Shown here piece after piece: positions 1-5,672 of a stretch of DNA of 9,145 nucleotides. The stretch spans positions 1 to 9,145 of the forward strand of contig JAHZJY010000136.1 of the NCBI GenBank assembly GCA_022600695.1, written 5' to 3'. How positions within the stretch are numbered: the first letter of the stretch is position 1; every line of letters starts with the position of its first letter. The notes under the pieces are model-generated. The model saw only the letters and a list, made by a program, of their open reading frames with translations, ran no database searches and had not been told where the DNA came from. The stretch comes from Actinomycetes bacterium (GTDB taxonomy: Bacteria; Actinomycetota; Actinomycetes; Mycobacteriales; Mycobacteriaceae). The translations under genes and the position numbers were made by a program.

Positions 1-402
1 ATGATGGGTATCGCCGAGGCAACCGGGGGCTTCATGGCCAAGAAGGTCATCGTCACCGTCGGTGAGGTGCAGGGCGCCGATGTCGACAACTACATGAACA
101 TCACGTCCAAGGCCGGCACCTGCGTGATGACCGCGATCGGCAGCATGCTCGACACGAACGTGACCCTGAACCTGGCCATGCTGACCCTGATGCAGAAGAA
201 CCTGCAGGGCACCATCTTCGGCGGCGGCAATCCCTACTACGACATCCCGCAGTTGTTGTCGATGTACAAGATCGGCAAGCTCAACCTCGACGACATGATC
301 ACCCGCCAGTACCGCCTGGAACAGATCAACGACGGCTACACGGACATGCTGGAAGGCCGCAATATCCGCGGCGTCATCCGGTTCACCGACGCGGATCGGT
401 GA
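1..402 (+). CDS. adhB: Zinc-dependent alcohol dehydrogenase, AdhB-like (C-terminal part, cut by the window edge)
   Basis: The first 133 codons in frame 1 are open to the left edge, so this is the C-terminal third of a larger gene; a family member is about 370 residues and the ATG at position 1 is probably internal. The visible part is the end of the nucleotide-binding domain and the return to the catalytic domain of a medium-chain alcohol dehydrogenase: a glycine-rich stretch (TIFGGGNP, residues 71-78) and the terminal pattern in which helices carry LLSMYKIGKLNLDDMITR and then a YTDMLEGRNIRGVI ending. This ending is typical of mycobacterial AdhB and the actinobacterial NDMA-dependent alcohol dehydrogenases (tightly bound NAD, alcohol to aldehyde). 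The zinc ligands and most of the Rossmann fold lie outside. The next gene starts 7 nt after its stop, so they form an operon. The SnoaL-then-HIT neighbours match the order around M. tuberculosis adhB (Rv0761c, from memory). Confidence 0.8.
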   Translation: MMGIAEATGGFMAKKVIVTVGEVQGADVDNYMNITSKAGTCVMTAIGSMLDTNVTLNLAMLTLMQKNLQGTIFGGGNPYYDIPQLLSMYKIGKLNLDDMITRQYRLEQINDGYTDMLEGRNIRGVIRFTDADR

Positions 403-409
403 GCGGGCG

Positions 410-835
410 ATGACCGAGCAGGCCACTGAACTGACTCCCGCCATGGCCGCCTCGCTGGCGTCATGGCGCTGTGTGCAGTCTCACGACCGCGAGGGCTGGC
501 TGGCCCTGATGGCCGCCGACGTCGTCATCGAGGACCCGATCGGCACGTCGATCACCAATCCCGACGGGATGGGGATCCGGGGTAAGGACGCGGTGGCGGC
601 GTTCTACGACACCAACATCGCCGTCAACAATCTCACCGTCACCTGCGAGGAGAGCTTCCCGTCCAGTTCGGCCAACGAGGTGGCCCACATCATGGTGCTG
701 CGCAGCGAGTTCGAGGGCGGGGTGACCAGTGCCGTGCGCGGTGTGTTCTGCTATCGCGTCGACGATGAGGGCCTGATCACCAATCTGCGCGGCTACTGGA
801 ACCTGGCGGGCATGCAGTTCGGACAGGCCGACTGA
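410..835 (+). CDS. SnoaL / ketosteroid-isomerase-like (NTF2-fold) protein, Rv0760c-like
   Basis: A 141-residue protein of the usual length for a single NTF2-like cone. The N-terminal helix (about residues 8-35, ending REGWLALMAADV) leads into the VVIEDPIG strand, with D42 in the position commonly seen lining the pocket of this fold. Further elements are a GIRGKDAVAAFYD helix (55-67) and a C-terminal sheet ending in RGYWNLAGM. From the family, such proteins bind steroid-like or other hydrophobic ligands and may isomerise them. The M. tuberculosis homologue has a known structure, but I cannot assign a substrate here. The start is the ATG 7 nt after the adhB stop; the GTGAGCGGG around that stop is only a weak ribosome binding site, so translational coupling to adhB is likely. 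An oxidation step coupled to adhB is inference. Confidence 0.82.
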   Translation: MTEQATELTPAMAASLASWRCVQSHDREGWLALMAADVVIEDPIGTSITNPDGMGIRGKDAVAAFYDTNIAVNNLTVTCEESFPSSSANEVAHIMVLRSEFEGGVTSAVRGVFCYRVDDEGLITNLRGYWNLAGMQFGQAD

Positions 836-894
836 CCTGCCACTGAACTCCCACAGCGGCCCGAACACTGCGCGCCGCGCATGCCCCCGGACCC

Positions 895-900
895 TATGCT
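895..900 (+). promoter_or_regulatory. -10 box (TATGCT) of a probably leaderless promoter for the HIT gene
   Basis: TATGCT fits the mycobacterial TANNNT -10 consensus and ends 7 nt before the ATG at 908. This places the expected transcription start on or next to the A of the start codon. There is no recognisable -35. The site also argues for the 908 start over the in-frame ATGs at 881 and 896, which would lie at or upstream of the -10 box. Confidence 0.5.
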
Positions 901-907
901 GAGGCGC

Positions 908-1324
908 ATGGCGTCCGTCTTCACCATGATCATCAACCGCGAACTGCCCGGCCGTTTCGTCTACGAGGACGACCTCGGCGATGAAGGCGTGGTGGCATTC
1001 CTGACCATCGAACCGATGACACCGGGTCATACTCTGGTGGTTCCCCGCGCCGAGGTGGACAACTGGCAGGACGTCGACCCGGCGTTGTTCGGACGGGTGA
1101 TGGACGTCTCCCAGCGGGTCGGCAGGGCGGTCTGTCAGGCCTTCGGCGCGGCACGCGCGGGGATGATCATCGCCGGCCTGGAGGTCCCGCATCTGCACGT
1201 GCACGTGTTCCCGGCCTACAACCTCACCGACTTCGGCTTCGCCCACGTTGATCGCAACCCGTCCGCAGCATCCCTCGACGAGGCCCAGGCGAAGATCACC
1301 GCGGCTCTCGCCGATCCGGCCTGA
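908..1324 (+). CDS. HIT-family protein (histidine-triad nucleotide hydrolase/transferase), Rv0759c-like
   Basis: A 138-residue HIT protein if the start is the ATG at 908. The family begins close to FTxIINxELPG, which here sits at residues 5-15. The histidine triad H-L-H-V-H-V is at residues 95-100; H97 or H99 supplies the nucleophile that takes the nucleotidyl group from AMP- or ADP-linked substrates. A conserved [11 protein letters not shown] stretch (37-47) precedes it. HIT proteins act in the cytoplasm on purine nucleoside phosphoramidates or dinucleotides; the physiological substrate is unknown. Around residues 21-27 the loop reads DDLGDEG where I remember a shorter DDD in relatives, so a small insertion is possible. 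A 72-nt gap from the SnoaL gene and a TATGCT box suggest its own, leaderless promoter. In-frame ATGs at 881 and 896 are less likely starts. Confidence 0.9.
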   Translation: MASVFTMIINRELPGRFVYEDDLGDEGVVAFLTIEPMTPGHTLVVPRAEVDNWQDVDPALFGRVMDVSQRVGRAVCQAFGAARAGMIIAGLEVPHLHVHVFPAYNLTDFGFAHVDRNPSAASLDEAQAKITAALADPA

Positions 1325-1343
1325 AGGCACGGGCCCGATCCGG

Positions 1344-1358
1344 CCACCGCTTCGGTGG
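1344..1358 (+). terminator. Short hairpin downstream of the HIT gene, possible terminator
   Basis: CCACCG-CTT-CGGTGG forms a perfect 6-bp stem with a 3-nt loop, 20 nt after the HIT stop codon. There is no T-tract, so it would be a weak or non-canonical terminator, as is common in mycobacteria. Confidence 0.35.
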
Positions 1359-1366
1359 GTCCGAAC

Positions 1367-1398
1367 TGCCGTGAACGGCATCAAGGCCGCCCTACACT
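1367..1398 (+). promoter_or_regulatory. Leaderless promoter with an overlapping dyad, upstream of the decapeptide-repeat gene
   Basis: TACACT at 1393-1398 fits TANNNT and ends 6 nt before the ATG at 1405, so the transcript probably starts at the start codon. Nothing resembling a Shine-Dalgarno sequence precedes that ATG. The perfect dyad TGCCGT-GA-ACGGCA (1367-1380) is centred about 31 nt upstream of the predicted start point, over the -35 region. It could be a repressor operator or a second weak terminator hairpin. Confidence 0.45.
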
Positions 1399-1404
1399 TG
1401 GCCG

Positions 1405-2100
1405 ATGGATCTGGCAAAGGTGTTCGTCGATATCGCGACCACTCCGGTTCGGGTGGGTTTGGCCGCGGCCGATGCCGGGCTCGATATCGCCGAGGCGTCG
1501 ATAGATCTGGCCAGACGAAGTCTGGGTGATGCCACCATCCCCTCTCCCGGGGAGTCGGTCGCCCACCTGCTCGGCCTGGACGAGACCATCGAGCGGGCGA
1601 ACCGGTTCGCCGCCCTGATCGATGAGGACGCTCCCATCGGTCGCGCGCTGGCCCCGGACGGCCCGTTGGACCGGCTGATGCGCCCCGGCGGCCTGATCGA
1701 CCGGCTGACCGCGCCGGACGGGGTGCTGGAACGGCTGACCGCCGAAGGGGGCGGGGTCGACCGGGCGCTGGCGCCCGGTGGCCTGGTTGACCAACTCCTG
1801 GACGAGGACGGGCTGCTGGAGCGGGTACTGGCCGACGACGGTCTGGCCGACCGGCTCCTGGCGGAGGGCGGTCTGGTCGACACCCTCACCGCGAAGGACG
1901 GGCCACTTGAGCAACTCGCCGCTGTCACCGACTCGCTCAACCGGCTCGCCCCCGGGATGGAGGCCCTCACCCCGACGGTCGAGGCTCTGCGGGATGCGGT
2001 GATCGCCATGACCCGGGTGGTCGATCCGCTCAGTAACATCGCCGAGCACCTGCCGATTCCGGGACGCCGGCTATGGCCGTTCCGGGACGGCGAGCAGTGA
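1405..2100 (+). CDS. Unrecognised decapeptide-repeat protein
   Basis: A 231-residue acidic protein that I cannot assign to a named family. Three parts are visible. Residues 1-70 are an alanine-rich amphipathic helical region (pattern VFVDIATTPVRVGLA, then ADAGLDIAEASIDLARR). Residues 71-180 are eleven consecutive units of exactly ten residues with consensus L-x-x-[ED]-[DG]-G-[LP]-[LVI]-[DE]-R. Residues 181-231 form a helix followed by a basic, aromatic tail (GRRLWPFRDGEQ). There is no signal peptide or membrane segment, so it is probably cytoplasmic or peripheral. Regularly spaced hydrophobics at positions 1 and 8 with acid-arginine at 9-10 suggest a stacked solenoid or an extended amphipathic surface for binding a lipid or a polymer; this is inference. 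The start is fixed by the TACACT box 6 nt upstream. A tRNA follows 48 nt after the stop. Codon use is like its neighbours. Confidence 0.85.
   Translation: MDLAKVFVDIATTPVRVGLAAADAGLDIAEASIDLARRSLGDATIPSPGESVAHLLGLDETIERANRFAALIDEDAPIGRALAPDGPLDRLMRPGGLIDRLTAPDGVLERLTAEGGGVDRALAPGGLVDQLLDEDGLLERVLADDGLADRLLAEGGLVDTLTAKDGPLEQLAAVTDSLNRLAPGMEALTPTVEALRDAVIAMTRVVDPLSNIAEHLPIPGRRLWPFRDGEQ
1615..1944 (+). repeat. In-frame 30-bp tandem repeat array (11 units) within the decapeptide-repeat gene
   Basis: Eleven 30-bp units encode ten residues each without a single length change. Protein units include ALAPDGPLDR, LMRPGGLIDR, LTAPDGVLER, LTAEGGGVDR, ALAPGGLVDQ, LLDEDGLLER, VLADDGLADR and LLAEGGLVDT. 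The glycine at unit position 6 is kept in units 2-10 and replaced by A in unit 1 and D in unit 11, which look like end caps. The DNA units are diverged, so this is an old, selected protein repeat and not a recent slippage array. Confidence 0.9.
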
Positions 2101-2105
2101 CCCGA

Positions 2106-2111
2106 TAGGAT
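2106..2111 (+). promoter_or_regulatory. Candidate -10 box (TAGGAT) for tRNA-Thr
   Basis: TAGGAT fits TANNNT and lies 37 nt before the first base of the tRNA, giving a predicted leader of about 30 nt to be removed by RNase P. No convincing -35 is visible. It begins only 5 nt after the repeat-protein stop, so read-through transcription is also possible. Confidence 0.35.
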
Positions 2112-2148
2112 CGTCGGTGGCTTGGGCCGTCCGCGTCGGCTTCGCCAC

Positions 2149-2220
2149 GCCTCCTTAGCTCAGTGGTAGAGCACTCGCCTTGTAAGCGAAAGGTCGTCAG
2201 TTCAATCCTGACAGGGGGCT
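2149..2220 (+). tRNA. tRNA-Thr (anticodon TGT)
   Basis: 72 nt folding as a standard cloverleaf. The acceptor GCCTCCT pairs with AGGGGGC through one G-T wobble, with discriminator T. The D arm is GCTC-AGTGGTA-GAGC. The anticodon arm has loop CTTGTAA, so the anticodon is TGT (threonine, ACA codons). The T arm is GTCAG-TTCAATC-CTGAC. The outermost anticodon-stem pair is a C-A mismatch. CCA is not encoded, since the next bases are CCG, so CCA must be added after transcription, as is usual in actinobacteria. The hydrolase gene ends 21 nt further on, on the opposite strand. Confidence 0.96.
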
Positions 2221-2241
2221 CCGCGCCCACAGCACCCCCCA

Positions 2242-3549
2242 CTACAGCACCAGTTCAGCCTTCGGGACCTTCGGCATCTCGGTGGTGATCCGTTGCATGG
2301 TTCCCAGGAAACAGTGCAATTCGGGATAGACGATCGGTTTGCCGTTGTTGAGAACAGCGACCGAGATAGCCCGTTCGGGGTCCGACCAGGCCAACATATT
2401 GGTGAAGCCGAGGTGGCCGAAGGCGCACTGGGTGTCCAGGCCGTAGAGGCTGACGACCCGGGCACCGAGCATCAAGCCGTCGGAGAACCGGGTCGGGAAG
2501 CCCAGCGAGAAGTCGATCTCCAGATGGGACCTTTCCACCAGCGCATTCCGGACGGTGTCGGTCCCGATCACCCGCACCCCGTCCAACTCCCCCCCACATC
2601 GCATCACCTCGAAGAATCGCGATAACTCGACAGCGTTGGTCACGGTGTTGGCCGCGGGCACGATCGCGGTCAGGAAGCGCGGATCGTTGGTGAGCTTGAC
2701 CAGCGAATCCAGATCGACTCCGAGAGCGCGGGTGAGCAGATTCGACAGTGGCGGAGCGGTGGGCGGCCCGGTGATGTAATTGCGAGCAACCTTGTCGAGG
2801 TCTTCGGGGGCCACTCCGTAGTTGGTCCAGCGAAATCCGAGCGGATCGAGGAACTCCTGGGCCGCCACCGCCCGGATGTCCTTGCCGGTGACGGCATGAA
2901 CGATCTCGCCGAGGATGAAACCGCCGGAGACCGCGTGGTAGGCGAGGTACCGGCCGGCCTTCGCGAACGGCGACGCATCCACCAGCAGTTCGGTCATGAA
3001 CTCCCGGTCACCGAGGCGATCCAGGTCCAGCGCGGTGCGGGGCAGGTTCGGCACACCCGCCCGGTGGGCCAGGACGTGGCCGACGGTGATGTCGTGCTTG
3101 CCGTTCTGCTCGTATCCGGGGATGTAATCGGCGACGGGGGCGTCGATATCGACCAATCCGCGCTCACTGAGCTTGTGGACCACGAACGCGGTGACGGCCT
3201 TGGACAATGAGTAGACACAGAACGGAGTGTCGACGGTGACCGGAACGCGCTCGGTCCGCCTGCCGTCGCCCGGTCCGTTGCCGCGCGAGTGGCCGATCGC
3301 CCGGTTGAGGATCACCTCGCCGTGCCGGCGGACGCACACTTGTAGCGCGGGATGGACACCGCTGCGGTACCAGTCGAGCACCGCCGACCAGATGGCCTCG
3401 ACCTGCTTGGAATCGACGTCACCGTCTTCAGCAGGCGCCTCCTCGCCGATATCGGTGACGGCATCGAGGTCCTTGGGCATGCGAATCCGGCGAAGCGGAT
3501 CCGGCAGGCCCAGCGGGGGTCGCGGGATGGGCGGGATCAGCGACGGCAT
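2242..3549 (-). CDS. Serine hydrolase of the beta-lactamase / class C esterase fold (LipE-like)
   Basis: A 435-residue protein with the serine beta-lactamase-like fold used by esterase family VIII and mycobacterial LipE-type proteins. The nucleophile motif SxxK is S114-L-S-K117, preceded by the usual TPFCVYSLSK context. The second motif, normally YxN or YxS, reads Y204-H-A. The third, normally [KHW]xG, is H379-L-G381. A domain start of the form HPALQVCVRRHGEVILNRAIG is at 66-86. No signal peptide is visible; the N-terminus is proline-rich (SLIPPIPRPPLG), and M24 is a possible later start. Such enzymes hydrolyse short acyl esters, and the substrate is unknown. There is no Shine-Dalgarno sequence, but TACGAT lies 6 nt before the ATG at 3549, which supports that start as leaderless. 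It runs toward the tRNA and is divergent from the coiled-coil gene. LipE (Rv3775) is my closest recollection and is unverified. Confidence 0.85.
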   Translation of the reverse strand: MPSLIPPIPRPPLGLPDPLRRIRMPKDLDAVTDIGEEAPAEDGDVDSKQVEAIWSAVLDWYRSGVHPALQVCVRRHGEVILNRAIGHSRGNGPGDGRRTERVPVTVDTPFCVYSLSKAVTAFVVHKLSERGLVDIDAPVADYIPGYEQNGKHDITVGHVLAHRAGVPNLPRTALDLDRLGDREFMTELLVDASPFAKAGRYLAYHAVSGGFILGEIVHAVTGKDIRAVAAQEFLDPLGFRWTNYGVAPEDLDKVARNYITGPPTAPPLSNLLTRALGVDLDSLVKLTNDPRFLTAIVPAANTVTNAVELSRFFEVMRCGGELDGVRVIGTDTVRNALVERSHLEIDFSLGFPTRFSDGLMLGARVVSLYGLDTQCAFGHLGFTNMLAWSDPERAISVAVLNNGKPIVYPELHCFLGTMQRITTEMPKVPKAELVL

Positions 3550-3555
3550 GGCCGC

Positions 3556-3561
3556 ATCGTA
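3556..3561 (-). promoter_or_regulatory. -10 box (TACGAT) of a probably leaderless promoter for the serine hydrolase
   Basis: On the minus strand TACGAT ends 6 nt before the ATG whose A is at 3549. This puts the expected transcription start at that A, in keeping with the lack of any ribosome binding site there. Confidence 0.5.
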
Positions 3562-3641
3562 TGCGCCGCGGGCCGGCTATTCCGCCAAATGCCGTTCGGC
3601 GGATTTTTGATCGAAATTTCACGGGCGACCGACGCGGCTGC

Positions 3642-3693
3642 TAACTTACCGACCGGATGTCGATGACAGATATCGAAAACCAAATCGGGAGGG
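3642..3693 (+). promoter_or_regulatory. Candidate -10 box and strong ribosome binding site for the coiled-coil/zinc-ribbon gene
   Basis: TAACTT (3642-3647) is the best TANNNT candidate in the 151-nt divergent gap; no good -35 stands 17 nt upstream. GGGAGGG at 3687-3693 is a strong ribosome binding site 7 nt before the GTG at 3701 and decides that start. The rest of the gap (3562-3641) holds an AT-rich patch (TTTTTGATCGAAATTTC) unlike its surroundings, which might bind a regulator. Confidence 0.4.
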
Positions 3694-3700
3694 CTCCATC

Positions 3701-4120
3701 GTGATCGGTTCGGCCGCTGTGCGTCACACCACTGGTCGTCCCAACCCCTCCGTCGGCCCCCTGACCCGGCTGGACGCCGAGCGGGAACAGCTCACCCGAC
3801 TGCTGCGCGGTCTGGCGGCCCGCCTCGATCAGCTCGACCGCGATCTGGCAGACCTCGCCTGGCGTCAACACCGCCCCGGACGGCGGTCCGGTCCGGCCGA
3901 CCTGCTACACGAGAGAACGACCCTGGAGGCTGAGCATGGTCGGCTCACGGCCCGCCTCGGTGTCCTGGCCCGCCAGCTCAACGAGCTCGACAGCAGGCTG
4001 TCGGACGACACCGGGCAGCAACACCACCCGTCACCGCGGGTGGGCATCTGCCCGGAGTGCGGCTATCCGAGCCTGGGTTCGGGGCTGTGCGCGTTCTGCC
4101 GCCCGCACCTCGTCCGCTGA
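3701..4120 (+). CDS. Unrecognised coiled-coil protein with C-terminal zinc ribbon
   Basis: A 139-residue protein starting at GTG, fixed by GGGAGGG 7 nt upstream. Residues 21-105 carry long heptad-like stretches rich in L, R, D and E (LTRLLRGLAARLDQLDRDLA at 31-50 and RLTARLGVLARQLNELDSRL at 81-100), split by a proline/glycine break at 58-65. This predicts an antiparallel two-helix coiled coil. The C-terminus has a four-cysteine ribbon C117-x2-C120-x9-C130-x2-C133, a spacing suited to one zinc ion. The coiled-coil-plus-zinc-ribbon layout recalls nucleic-acid-linked or scaffold proteins, such as DUF164/CdsZ-type proteins that pair a long coiled coil with a C-terminal ribbon, but this one is much shorter. 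I assign no function. It is divergent from the hydrolase gene and convergent with the DUF427 gene. Confidence 0.8.
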   Translation: MIGSAAVRHTTGRPNPSVGPLTRLDAEREQLTRLLRGLAARLDQLDRDLADLAWRQHRPGRRSGPADLLHERTTLEAEHGRLTARLGVLARQLNELDSRLSDDTGQQHHPSPRVGICPECGYPSLGSGLCAFCRPHLVR

Positions 4121-4160
4121 CGGCCGGCATCGCAAGCTGAGCCCGGCGCGGACACCACGG

Positions 4161-4655
4161 TCACCAGCCCAGTGAGCCGGGGCCGCCTTTGAACGGGCCG
4201 ACCACCCGACTGGTGACCCAGCCGCCGTAGAACCCGCCGGGCTGCGGCAGCACGGTTTCACCGTCGACGGTGCACCGGTCCACCTGCGCGGCCATGACCG
4301 CGATCGCGTCGGCGATCGGTTCGAACCCGGGCGTCGGCCGCGGGTAGGTCCAGGCCGCCTTGGACGCCACTTTGGCCGCGGTGACGAGGTCGAAATAGCG
4401 GGCCTGCCCCTTCCACTCACACCATGAGGCACCGGGGGCGGCCCGCAGGACCCCGGCCCGGAATGCCGTGCGGGGCAGATAGTAGGTGGGCGGGTGGCTG
4501 GTCTCGAGCACCCGCCAGGCCCGGTCGGTCTCGGCGATCAGCTCACCGCCGAGTTCCACCGTGATGGGCACATCCAGGGTCTCCAGCCGCGGCGGGCGGG
4601 GGTAGTCCCACACCGACTCCTGTCCGGGGCCGGGGGTCTGCGGTTGCGGTCGCAT
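4161..4655 (-). CDS. DUF427 family protein
   Basis: A 164-residue DUF427 protein. Family features are VELGGELIAETDRAWRVLET (33-52), P-T-Y-Y-L-P (56-61), the W-C-E-W-K-G core (78-83) with ARYFD next to it (85-89), and AWTYPRP (101-107). A C-terminal extension with GGFYGGWVTSR (140-150) is typical of actinobacterial members. The family is small, cytoplasmic and of uncertain biochemical role. The start is the ATG at 4655. GAGGA stands 5 nt upstream and overlaps the stop codon of the preceding SDR gene (TGAGGAATCCGATG), so translation is probably coupled. An upstream TTG-started extension exists but would run back through the SDR gene. It is convergent with the coiled-coil gene across 40 nt. Confidence 0.88.
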   Translation of the reverse strand: MRPQPQTPGPGQESVWDYPRPPRLETLDVPITVELGGELIAETDRAWRVLETSHPPTYYLPRTAFRAGVLRAAPGASWCEWKGQARYFDLVTAAKVASKAAWTYPRPTPGFEPIADAIAVMAAQVDRCTVDGETVLPQPGGFYGGWVTSRVVGPFKGGPGSLGW

Positions 4656-4663
4656 CGGATTCC

Positions 4664-5491
4664 TCACACCACGCCCCGCAGCCCGTCCGCCCCGAACACC
4701 GGTTCCAGCATCGCCGACATATCCGGCCCCCGCCGCAAACCGTGACCGCCGTCGACATTGATGATCTGGCCGGTGATCCAACTCGCCGCATCGGACAGCA
4801 GGAACATCGCCGCGTCGGCGATATCGGTCACCTCACCGACCCGGGGCAGCGGTGTGCACTGCCGGTAGTCCTCGGCCACCTCAGCGGAATCCAGGATCAC
4901 TTGAACCAGGTCGGTCCGGATGAGGCCGGGCCGGATCCCGTTGACCCGCACCCAGGATGGGCCGAGTTCGTCGGCGGCCAGCATCATCAGGTGGTCCAGG
5001 GCTGATTTCGTCACCCCGTAGGCGCCGAACCAGCGGTGCACATTGCTGGCGGCGATCGAGGAAATACCGACGAAAGAGCCGCCCCCGGCCCGGACCATCT
5101 GCCGCGCGGAATGTTTGAGGACGTACATCGAACCGTTGACATTGAGATCGACGGTGCGCCGCCAGGCCTCGGAGTCGATCTGGGTGACCGGCCCGATGGT
5201 CTCCGATCCGCCGGCGCAGTGCACCACACCGTGCAGCCGGCCGTTCCAGCCGGCGGCCGCCTCGACGGCGGCGGCGGTCTGCGCCTCGTCGGTGACATCG
5301 GCCGGGTGCGGACGGACCTCGCCGGTCGCCTCGGTCCCGATCTGCTCGGCCACCGCAGCCAAGCGCTCGGCGTTACGGCCGACAATCATCACGTTGGCTC
5401 CGGAACGGGCCAGGCCGGCGGCGACCCCCATCCCGATTCCGCTACCCCCGCCGGTAACCAGGTAGGTCCGGTCGGTGAACGAAAGCTGCAT
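4664..5491 (-). CDS. Short-chain dehydrogenase/reductase (SDR), possibly Rv3485c-like
   Basis: A 275-residue classical SDR. The cofactor loop TGGGSGIG is at 13-20. An acidic position in the DVT pattern (D65) and a CAGG version of the NNAG motif (92-95) follow. The tetrad is N117, S144 or S145, Y158 and K162 (Y-G-V-T-K). The GIRPGLIRTD motif (185-194) and the INVDGGHGL ending (244-252) are typical of NAD(P)H-dependent oxidoreductases acting on acyl-CoA, sterol or alcohol substrates. The R39 after the second strand (IVGRN) suggests NADP(H). The true substrate cannot be read. The start ATG at 5491 has GAGAGGA upstream and agrees with the start of the fold; a longer reading frame to 5554 has no such signal. 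It is the first gene of a two-gene operon with the DUF427 gene, and shares a divergent promoter region with the secreted protein. Confidence 0.93.
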   Translation of the reverse strand: MQLSFTDRTYLVTGGGSGIGMGVAAGLARSGANVMIVGRNAERLAAVAEQIGTEATGEVRPHPADVTDEAQTAAAVEAAAGWNGRLHGVVHCAGGSETIGPVTQIDSEAWRRTVDLNVNGSMYVLKHSARQMVRAGGGSFVGISSIAASNVHRWFGAYGVTKSALDHLMMLAADELGPSWVRVNGIRPGLIRTDLVQVILDSAEVAEDYRQCTPLPRVGEVTDIADAAMFLLSDAASWITGQIINVDGGHGLRRGPDMSAMLEPVFGADGLRGVV

Positions 5492-5552
5492 GCGTCTGGT
5501 CCTCTCAGCGGGCCCGGGTGGTTGACAAGAGTCTCCCCATCGATGCGGTTCC

Positions 5553-5562
5553 ACACTAGTAT
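5553..5562. promoter_or_regulatory. Overlapping divergent -10 boxes between the SDR and the secreted-protein gene
   Basis: ACACTAGTAT reads as TAGTAT on the plus strand (5557-5562) and TAGTGT on the minus strand (5558-5553), both fitting TANNNT and sharing an ACTAGT palindrome. They would give leaders of about 55 nt toward the SDR start (5491) and about 105 nt toward the secreted-protein start (5673). A TTGACA at 5522-5527 is too far (29 nt) from the plus-strand box to be its -35. Nothing else coding lies between 5492 and 5672. Confidence 0.4.
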
Positions 5563-5601
5563 CGGCTGTAACGGCCGCGTCCGGTTCTTCGAATCAACAA
5601 C

Positions 5602-5634
5602 CAGACCCGTGACGACAGCAGACCCCTGACGACA
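5602..5634 (+). repeat. Tandem 17-bp repeat in the leader of the secreted-protein gene
   Basis: CAGACCCGTGACGACA (5602-5617) is followed one base later by CAGACCCCTGACGACA (5619-5634): two 16-bp copies with one mismatch, at a 17-bp period. They lie between the predicted promoter and the ribosome binding site AGGAAG (5660-5665). They could be a pair of regulator sites or a leader RNA element. Confidence 0.75.
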
Positions 5635-5672
5635 ACCGTTGGCGGGGCGGCCCACCGACAGGAAGCACCAAC

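Noticed and set aside
881..907. Longer HIT protein starting at ATG 881 or 896
   Set aside because: The added residues (PPDPMLRR) are not part of the HIT family start, and the -10 box TATGCT for a start at 908 lies within this stretch.
461..1417. Long minus-strand open frame (318 codons) opposite the SnoaL and HIT genes
   Set aside because: It is antisense to two clear family members, has a histidine/valine/glycine-rich composition typical of a GC-rich shadow frame, and shows no recognisable fold.
1381..2049. Two overlapping minus-strand frames of 215-222 codons opposite the decapeptide-repeat gene, with repeats of their own
   Set aside because: The periodicity is only the reflection of the 30-bp coding repeats on the other strand. 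Unlike the plus frame, they lack a promoter or ribosome signal at the start.
2149..2240. tRNA-Thr 3' end as an attachment site for an integrated element
   Set aside because: There is no integrase gene, no repeated copy of the tRNA 3' end in the window, and no change in base composition next to it.
3227..3666. Plus-strand open frames opposite the start of the serine hydrolase
   Set aside because: They are shadows of the hydrolase N-terminal region, with low-complexity composition and no start signals.
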